From: an uncultured Ruminococcus sp.
Lineage (GTDB): Bacteria; Bacillota; Clostridia; Oscillospirales; Acutalibacteraceae
Direction of reading: 5' to 3'
Assembly: GCA_946414115.1 (NCBI GenBank)
Contig: CAMKNF010000044.1
Coordinates: forward strand, 1 to 12,786
Length of the DNA stretch: 12,786 bases
Both the position numbers and the translations under genes were made by a program. Of the stretch, positions 12,175 through 12,786 are shown piece by piece. Numbering within the stretch: the stretch's first letter is position 1; each line of letters opens with the position of its first letter. Below the pieces are notes generated by a model. That model saw nothing but the letters and a program-made list of their open reading frames with translations, ran no database searches and was not told the origin of the DNA.

Positions 12175-12786
12175 TGCGCAGGAATGAAAATAATATAAAC
12201 TCAAACAAGCTTGCAAAATACGTTGCAAGGGCGCAGAGGGGCGACAGAAAGGCGATGGAGCGCATTGTTGACGAAACGAGCGGTTATGTCTATTACTACT
12301 GCCTTACGCTCTTGTGCAGTGAGGACGAAGCGAACGAGGCGGTGCAGGAAATTTACCTTACCGTTCTTAAAAAGCTCGGCACGCTTGAAAACCCGAAAGC
12401 CTTTCTCGGCTGGCTCAAAACGGTAACGTCAAACCACTGCAAAAACAGACTTGAACGAAATAAAAATTATTCAAGTCTTGATGACGAGGTGATTTTTGAA
12501 AACACCGAAGAAACGGACGTTCAGCTTATTCCGCAAAAGCAGATTGAAGCGCAGGAACTCAGAAATGCCGTAGTTACGGCTGTGAAAAATCTCCCTGTTT
12601 TTCAGCGTGAGTGTGTAATGATGTACTACTACAACGAAATGAGCGTATCGCAGATTTCCGAAATTCTTGAAATCAAAGAGGGTACGGTCAAGAGCAGACT
12701 GTACAATGCAAGAAAAACAATAAAGGCAGAACTGGAAAAGCTCGGTTTCAGCGAAAACACGCTAGGAGGATTTTCCCCGCTTGCGT
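12174..12786 (+). CDS. ECF-type RNA polymerase sigma factor, 3' end outside window
   Basis: 204 residues are present before the right edge. Region 2 spans about 12-95: KYVARAQRGDRKAMERIV, then YVYYYCLTLLCSEDEANEAVQEIYLTVLK, including the EDEANEAVQEIY segment expected for the core-binding and -10-recognition helices, and NPKAFLGWLKTVTSNHCKNRLE. Region 4 lies about 127-190: LPVFQRECVMMYYYNEMSVSQISEILE, then IKEGTVKSRLYNARKTIK, the helix-turn-helix for the -35. Ribosome site GAGGTG (12161-12166) is 7 bases before ATG. A continuing tail GFSENTLGGFSPLA follows region 4, longer than a minimal ECF protein. An anti-sigma gene would be expected beyond the edge. The sigma family is firm; the regulated pathway is unknown. 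Confidence 0.9.
   Translation, partial: MRRNENNINSNKLAKYVARAQRGDRKAMERIVDETSGYVYYYCLTLLCSEDEANEAVQEIYLTVLKKLGTLENPKAFLGWLKTVTSNHCKNRLERNKNYSSLDDEVIFENTEETDVQLIPQKQIEAQELRNAVVTAVKNLPVFQRECVMMYYYNEMSVSQISEILEIKEGTVKSRLYNARKTIKAELEKLGFSENTLGGFSPLA

Overview
The window looks like chromosomal DNA from a low-GC, Gram-positive anaerobe of the class Clostridia, most likely a gut Ruminococcaceae/Oscillospiraceae member. This is inferred from the AT-rich intergenic DNA, strong AGGAGG/GAGGAG-type ribosome binding sites, near-consensus sigma-A promoters, a CpsC/CpsD-type polysaccharide operon, a sortase with its substrate, a CpXC protein and a secreted Big_2 protein. No rRNA, tRNA, CRISPR array, transposase, integrase or phage gene was seen.

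Left end (1-2013, minus strand): the first three genes of an exopolysaccharide/capsule operon, read leftward out of the window. They are a Wzz/CpsC-type chain-length and kinase-adaptor membrane protein, a CpsD-type bacterial tyrosine kinase with a tyrosine-rich tail, and the start of a polyprenol-phosphate sugar-1-phosphate transferase. A good promoter (TTGAAA-17-TATAAT) lies about 90 bases before the first gene. The AT-rich gap 2014-2833 carries this promoter, a decayed Xre-type HTH regulator, and the promoter of the next locus.

Centre left (2834-4995, plus strand): a tight three-gene operon with a perfect hairpin terminator. It encodes a small secreted protein with a C-terminal sorting signal (IKTTG-S, hydrophobic helix, basic tail), a sortase with His/Cys/Arg catalytic residues, and a four-helix membrane protein of unknown function. 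I read this as a dedicated substrate-plus-sortase surface display locus; it is the most interesting unit in the window.

Centre (5055-8065, minus strand): a likely operon of a CpXC zinc-finger-like protein, a 454-residue membrane protein of unknown function, and a TatD-family metal-dependent hydrolase. A 76-base element with 22-base inverted arms sits between the first two genes.

Right (8231-12786, plus strand): an acidic coiled-coil protein; a 968-residue secreted protein with an FG-GAP-like acidic loop, five Big_2 repeats (three nearly identical at DNA level) and a propeller-like C-terminal region; then a 40-codon small gene overlapping an ECF-type sigma factor cut by the window edge. Near-identical terminators lie on both sides of the Big_2 gene.

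Taken together, much of the window concerns the cell surface: polysaccharide synthesis, sortase anchoring and secreted adhesin-like protein. The TatD operon is a housekeeping or stress unit by comparison.
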